64,000 bases of DNA, from assembly GCA_025738555.1 (NCBI GenBank), contig JAOVFP010000001.1, positions 6,882,001 to 6,946,000 on the forward strand, given 5' to 3'. The notes beneath the pieces were generated by a model. That model saw only the letters and a program-made list of their open reading frames with translations. It made no database searches and was not told where the DNA came from. This document shows, one piece after another, positions 58,925 through 64,000 of this stretch. Made by a program: the position numbers and the translations under genes. How positions within the stretch are numbered: position 1 is the first letter of the stretch; every line of letters starts with the position of its first letter. This stretch comes from Cyathus striatus (taxonomy: Eukaryota > Basidiomycota > Agaricomycetes > Agaricales > Nidulariaceae).

Positions 58925-59520
58925 ACAAAATCCCTGACTTCCATGATCACTGCTAAAATCTAATGGTATTCATTATTATTAATGAATGTATGAGTGATCA
59001 AAGGTGATCATTGAATGTTATAATAGTGTATGATGGATATTAAAGGGCATATTGACTACTAATGAATACTAATGAATGCGAAAGTGATCATAAGTGATCA
59101 TGATATAATATAATGGTTTATTATAGTGCATAATGACTACTAGTGAATACTAATGGATGTGTAAGTGATCATAGGTGATCATGGTATGTTGTAATAGCAT
59201 ATTATAGTGCATAATGACTACTGGTGAATACTAATGGATGTGGAAGTGATCATAAGTGATCATGGTATAGTATAATGGTGTATTATAGTGTGTAATGACT
59301 ACTAGTTAATACTAATGAATGTGGAAGTGATCATATGTGATCATGATATGTTATAATAGTGTTTTATAGTGCATAATGACTACTGGCAAATACTAATGAA
59401 TGTAGAAGTGATCATAAGTGATCATGGTATGTTATAATAGCATATTATTGTGCATAATGCTTACTAGTTAATACTAATAAATGTAAAAGTGATCATAAGT
59501 GATCGTTGTATAAATAATAG
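58925..59520 (+). repeat. ~81-bp tandem units, left arm of the fold-back element
   Basis: About seven units carry AGTGATCATAAGTGATCATGGTAT, then TAGTGCATAATGACTACTAG and AATACTAATGAATGTGG in order. TGATCA occurs twice per unit. The mirror copy is at about 62430-63030. Confidence 0.85.
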
Positions 59521-59549
59521 CATATTAATTTATAAATGAATATAGGAAT

Positions 59550-60080
59550 ATCACATTTTCCCACATGTCACACCTGTCACGCTCGTCACATTTGTCACAT
59601 ATGTCACGAGTGTTACGAATGTCACGCTCCATGTCATGTATGTCACACATCTCATGTATGTCACACATCTCATATATGTCAAATGTCTCATGTATGTCAC
59701 ATGTCTCATGTATGTCACATGTCTCATGTATGTCACACCTGTCACACCTGTTGTATTTGTCACATATGTCACATATGTCACACTTATGTATGTCATATAT
59801 GTCGCATTTATTATGTATGTCACACATCTCATGTATGTTACATTTGTCACACGTGTCACAGTATGAATGTCACGCTCCTCATATTTGTCACACCTGTTGT
59901 ATATGTCATATATGTAGTATTTGTCACACTTGTCACACTTGTTATACATGTCACACCTGTTATGTATATCACATTTGTCATGCATATCACATTCTTACAT
60001 GTCACGCTTGTCAGATTCGTCACACCTGTCACGCTCGTCACATATGTCACATATTTTACTACTTGTCACATATGTTTCAC
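59550..60080 (+). repeat. 9-bp phased CAC-NNN-TGT array, left arm
   Basis: Runs of nine bases of the form YAY-NNN-TGT follow one another with few breaks (for example CACACCTGT, CACGCTCGT, CACATTTGT, CACATATGT). The 9-bp period makes open frames full of Cys-His-Ile that are not genes. A weaker tail reaches about 60300. Confidence 0.9.
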
Positions 60081-60446
60081 TTATCAGTCCCATCTGTCAC
60101 AAATGTCACCTCTTCCCTATATGTTACAAATGTCACATTTTCTGTATTTGTCATTCCTTTCCTGTATGTTATACTTGCATTCATATCACACTTGTTATGC
60201 TTTACATTTACACCCTTCCCACATATCATTGTTAGCATATTGATCTCACAAGTAAATTTACTTGCCATACAGATTACATCTGTCACAAATTTTACCACTT
60301 GTCACATATGTCCCTCTATATTACGACATGCCATGCTTTTTCTTTTCCTGCTACCCATCACACCATTTCTGCCACCAATTGTTGTCTGAGCAACAAATAA
60401 TGAAAGGGGGTAGGTTGGGTGAGAGTGGAGTGATAAGAGATGAAAA

Positions 60447-60482
60447 GCTCAGACACAGACACAGACACAGACACAGACACAA
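60447..60482 (+). repeat. Hexanucleotide microsatellite (CAGACA)n
   Basis: About five uninterrupted CAGACA copies in the centre of the fold-back element. They have no counterpart on the other side of the centre. Confidence 0.85.
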
Positions 60483-61559
60483 ATACAAATAGGAGGAAAC
60501 TTGTGGTCAACTATCAAATTACAGAGGGTTTATATACTAGAGTTATCAACTAAAGTCCTACCAAGGCCTGAACCAGAGGCTGTACAACCCAGAATATCTA
60601 ACATTAGTGGAGTTCAATCTTGGCAATACACAATACAGCTACAGCTCTTTTGTGATGCATGCTAAACCTTTTTGGCAGGATACTGTAGTGTTGCTGTAGC
60701 GACTGATCTGTAGTGACATGACAAAACAGCCAAGATTGAACTCCCCTATTGTACCTTTCCTGCCACCTGTTGCAACTTTCCTGACAAGTTGCACATTTCA
60801 CACTTTCCCTATTCACTACATTCATCACATCTTTTCTCATATATTGCATGTACTAACTGTATACTACCTTCCCACTATCACATCTCTTATCTCTTTGTCT
60901 CACTTCATTTTTAGTCCAATTGTGTTGTTTTATTCATGTCACTCATTCTACTATGGTCCTATGTTATTGTTAAAATTTAAAACTTTCTAATGTCTCAAGT
61001 CTTGATGTCAATATGATACTGTTTTCATGTCCTACTAGTACTTATCTATTCATAAGCAAGAACTGCTATATAACCAGCTGTTGTATGTGTCATTCTCACA
61101 GATGTCTCAACTGACTCTCAGCTTACTCTCATCTGAGACTTAAATAAAACAAGTAGTTAAATGTAACAATCATGTGAGTGCTTAAAATGTATAATTCCCA
61201 TAACTCAGTGAAGGCTATCAACCTTGACAATTTCAAACTGATTGCAGATGGCATAGTGTCATATATGTCATATTTGACATGAGATTCTTGAGACAATTAT
61301 TACACATGTAACTGCATGAATGTCTAAATACTGATGTGAGCTTTCACAAAGATCAGAAACATAAGGATCATTAACTTCAACTTGTGTGCTGTGTATAATG
61401 CAGTTCTTTGTGTTCAGATATATTATAGCAAGTCATATGTTTCTATTTAAATACTTAAGATTGGTACACTAAAGATGTGTTCACCAAAACAGGTTTGAAG
61501 TAGGGGAATGAAATAGAATCTTCAATTTGTAATGTATGTAATATTTATAGAAGTATGAT

Positions 61560-62400
61560 GTGTAATATAACTGAAAAATGTGACATGTAAGAAAAGTGTA
61601 ACAAAATGAGAGAAAATATATGACAGATATAACAGACATGGAAAATGTGACAAATATGTAAGAAATGTGACAAATGTGTAAAATATGATAAGTGTTATAT
61701 GAATAATGCTTGAAGAGTGTGACAGGTATAACAGACAGGAAAAAGGGTGACAGATGTGGAAAGCATGACATTTGTAACAGATGAGAGTAATAAGTGTGAT
61801 ATATATGACCAGTAGTAAAATGTGTGACATATGTGACGAGTGTGACGAATCTGACAAGTATGACATGTAAGAATGTGATATGCATGACAAATGTGACATA
61901 TATAACAGGTGTGACATGTATAAAAAGTGTGACAAGTGTGACAAATATGAGGAGCGTGACATTCATACTGTGAGACATGTGACATACATGAGACATGTGA
62001 CATACATGAGACATGTGACACACATGAGACATGTGACATACATGAGACGTGTGATATACGTGACAAATACGACAGGTGTGACATGTGTGACATACACAAC
62101 AAGTGTGACAAGTATGACAAATGCAACATACATGACATATGTGACAGGTGTGACAGGTGTGACAAATGTGAGATGTGTGACATATGTGACATACACAACA
62201 AGTGTGACAAGTATGACAAATGCAACATACGTGACATACGTGACAGGTGTGACAGGCGTGACAAATGTGACGTACATAGCAGGTGTGACATACGTGACAT
62301 ATGTGACATATGTGACAAATATGTGGAGCGTGACATTCGTAACACTCGTGACATATGTGACAAATGTGACGAGCGTGACAGGTGTGACATGTGGGAAAAT
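61560..62400 (-). repeat. 9-bp phased CAC-NNN-TGT array, right arm (inverted)
   Basis: Read on the minus strand it starts like the left array and keeps the 9-bp period, but it is longer (about 840 bp with its weak tail). It contains an internal duplication near 62085-62280 (ACATACACAACAAGTGTGAC twice). Confidence 0.9.
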
Positions 62401-62429
62401 GTGATATTCCTATATTCATTTATAAATTA

Positions 62430-63030
62430 ATATGCTATTATTTATACAACGATCACTTATGATCACTTTTACATTTATTAGTATTAACTAGTAAGCATTA
62501 TGCACAATAATATGCTATTATAACATACCATGATCACTTATGATCACTTCTACATTCATTAGTATTTGCCAGTAGTCATTATGCACTATAAAACACTATT
62601 ATAACATATCATGATCACATATGATCACTTCCACATTCATTAGTATTAACTAGTAGTCATTACACACTATAATACACCATTATACTATACCATGATCACT
62701 TATGATCACTTCCACATCCATTAGTATTCACCAGTAGTCATTATGCACTATAATATGCTATTACAACATACCATGATCACCTATGATCACTTACACATCC
62801 ATTAGTATTCACTAGTAGTCATTATGCACTATAATAAACCATTATATTATATCATGATCACTTATGATCACTTTCGCATTCATTAGTATTCATTAGTAGT
62901 CAATATGCCCTTTAATATCCATCATACACTATTATAACATTCAATGATCACCTTTGATTACTCATACATTCATTAATAATAATGAATACCATTAGATTTT
63001 AGCAGTGATCATGGAAGTCAGGGATTTTGT
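62430..63030 (-). repeat. ~81-bp tandem units, right arm of the fold-back element (inverted)
   Basis: Mirror copy of 58925-59520 with the same unit order and only scattered differences. Confidence 0.85.
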
Positions 63031-63082
63031 GATCACTTTTTCATAAAACCTGGGCTTTTTATGATCCAAATGGCTAACACCC

Positions 63083-63490
63083 CTTGCAAGATGAGGTGCA
63101 GGGGTTTGTCCTCATCATTTGCAAGACGAGGATGAGAGGGGGGAGGGGGAATGGCACTCTTGTCACTTGCAAGACAAGGTGCAAGGGTTTGTCCTTGTCA
63201 TTTGTGAGATGAGGATGCAAGAGGGGGGAGGGGAAACAGCACCCTCGTCACTTGCAAGATGAGGTGCAGGGGTTTGTCCTCATCATTTGTGAGACAAGGA
63301 CAAGAGGGGGGAGGAGGAAAGCACCCTCATCACTTGCAAGACAAGGTGCAAGAGTTCGTTCTTGTCATTTGCAAGATGAGGATGCAAGAGGGGGGAGGGG
63401 AAACGGCACCCTTGTCACTTGTGAGACAAGGTGCGGGGTTCTTCCTTGTCATTTGCAAGACAAGGACAGGTGAGGGGGAGGGAACGGCAC
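63083..63490 (+). repeat. Minisatellite, ~90-bp composite unit (right block)
   Basis: Continuation of the block at 58565-58868 in the same orientation, interrupted by the fold-back element. Confidence 0.85.
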
Positions 63491-63491
63491 A

Positions 63492-64000
63492 GAGTGGTGT
63501 CAGCCAATTTGATCGCAAATTGCTCAGGAAAAATGAGTGCCTATTTTATAAGGCATGTTCAGTAAATGTAATAGAGTGGTGATCATTGGCACTCATTTCT
63601 GTATTGCTATTGATTACTAGGGAATTATATTAGTATAGTATGGGGGCACTCAAAAGTGATCATTTGAAGAATATTAGAAGGTGATCACTGGCACTCATTT
63701 ATGTATTGTTGTTGATTACTAGGGAATTATATTAGTATAGTATGGAGGCACTCAAAAGTGATCATTTTAAGAATATTAGAAGGTGATCATTGGCACTCAT
63801 TTATGTATTGGTATTGACTACTAGGGGATTATATTGGTATAGTATGAGGACACTCAAAAGTGATTATTTTAAGAATATTAGATGGTGATCATTGGCACTC
63901 ATTTATGTATTGTTGTTGATTACTAGGGAATTATATTAGTATAGTATGGAGGCACTCAAAAGTGATCATTGGCACTCATTTATGTATTATTGTTGATTAC
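63492..64000 (+). mobile_element. Left end of a second element with the same tip, running off the window
   Basis: The tip GTGTCAGCCAATTTG matches the fold-back element, followed by different sequence (ATCGCAAATTGCTCAGG). From 63579 there are 102-bp units (63579, 63681, 63783, 63885, the last shortened), each opening GTGATCATTGGCACTCATTT and containing AAAAGTGATCATTTTAAG. The right end is outside the window. Confidence 0.6.

Larger units (their letters stand above)
58874..63080. mobile_element. 4.2-kb fold-back element with long mirror-image arms and no genes
   Basis: The left tip GTGTCAGCCAATTTGG and the complement of the right tip GTGTTAGCCATTTGG start arms of about 1.1-1.2 kb (58874-60010 and 61860-63080) that are inverted copies. 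Each arm has an outer zone of ~81-bp units (about 58925-59520) rich in GTGATCATAAGTGATCA, then an inner array of 9-bp CAC-NNN-TGT motifs. The centre (about 60100-61850) has no credible gene, only weaker continuation of the inner array toward each side. It sits within a minisatellite. The target duplication is unresolved: CTTGCAAGA occurs on both sides but is part of the minisatellite. Confidence 0.8.

Noticed and set aside
59536..60389. Long Cys/His-rich frames, read on several frames and strands (also 61481-62430)
   Set aside because: They arise from the 9-bp CAC-NNN-TGT period, which keeps several frames open at once. Not zinc-finger proteins.
58859..63091. CTTGCAAGA as a 9-bp target duplication of the fold-back element
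   Set aside because: The motif is part of the minisatellite unit on both sides and is separated from the tips by unequal filler (6 and 2 bp), so it cannot be taken as a duplication.
58500..63500. CRISPR-like array, considered because of regular short repeats
   Set aside because: Eukaryotic context, no unique spacers of constant length and no cas genes. The repeats are satellite-like.

Overview
The window is nuclear DNA of a filamentous fungus. Short GT-AG introns of about 50 nt, a BED/hAT transposase, a KDZ-type transposase with CxC cysteine clusters, Ty3/gypsy chromoviruses and an NB-ARC/TPR protein together point to a basidiomycete, most likely an Agaricomycete. This is inferred from family resemblance; no search was run. 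Roughly four fifths of the window is transposable elements, many nested inside one another.

Layout. 1-1635: the 3' part of a multi-exon membrane-protein gene. 1761-10035: a tRNA(Ile)-like gene on the minus strand, split by an 8.0-kb hAT element (1956-9973) with an 8-bp target duplication. The hAT transposase gene is itself broken by a 3.6-kb TIR element (4213-7845), which holds a 1.8-kb repeat-built element (5279-7053). 10119-13083: two intact spliced host genes on the minus strand, a single-pass membrane protein and an Asp-nucleophile alpha/beta hydrolase. 13.1-19.7 kb: non-repetitive host DNA with exon-like pieces that I can only partly assemble. 19705-22354: an NB-ARC/TPR (NLR-like) gene with near-identical 126-bp TPR units. 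24.5-42.4 kb: a decayed gypsy element whose reverse transcriptase is split by a second, complete gypsy element (27393-37868, 530-bp LTRs, TSD ATGTA). Each of the two carries a further solo-LTR-like insert. 44.0-50.0 kb: an orphan TPR fragment and a KDZ-type module, consisting of a CxC/KDZ-like protein, an upstream four-exon acidic protein and a partial tandem copy. 50206-57806: a very young chromovirus on the minus strand (765/766-bp LTRs, TSD AGATC) with several single-base frameshifts. 58.0-64.0 kb: G-rich repeats and minisatellites around a 4.2-kb fold-back element (58874-63080), followed by the start of a second element with the same tip.

A theme across the window is CpG loss. The NLR gene, the gypsy nest, the KDZ module and the repeats near the right end have almost no CG dinucleotides, while the host genes and the young chromovirus are CG-rich. 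In the 530-bp LTR pair, 17 of 18 differing bases fit decay of a CpG. This suggests that cytosine methylation, or a CpG-directed RIP-like process, acts on repeats here, and it dates the insertions relative to one another.

The fold-back element is the best candidate for something undescribed. It has no coding capacity. Its mirror-image arms are built from 81-bp units and then from a strictly 9-bp-phased array of CAC-NNN-TGT motifs.
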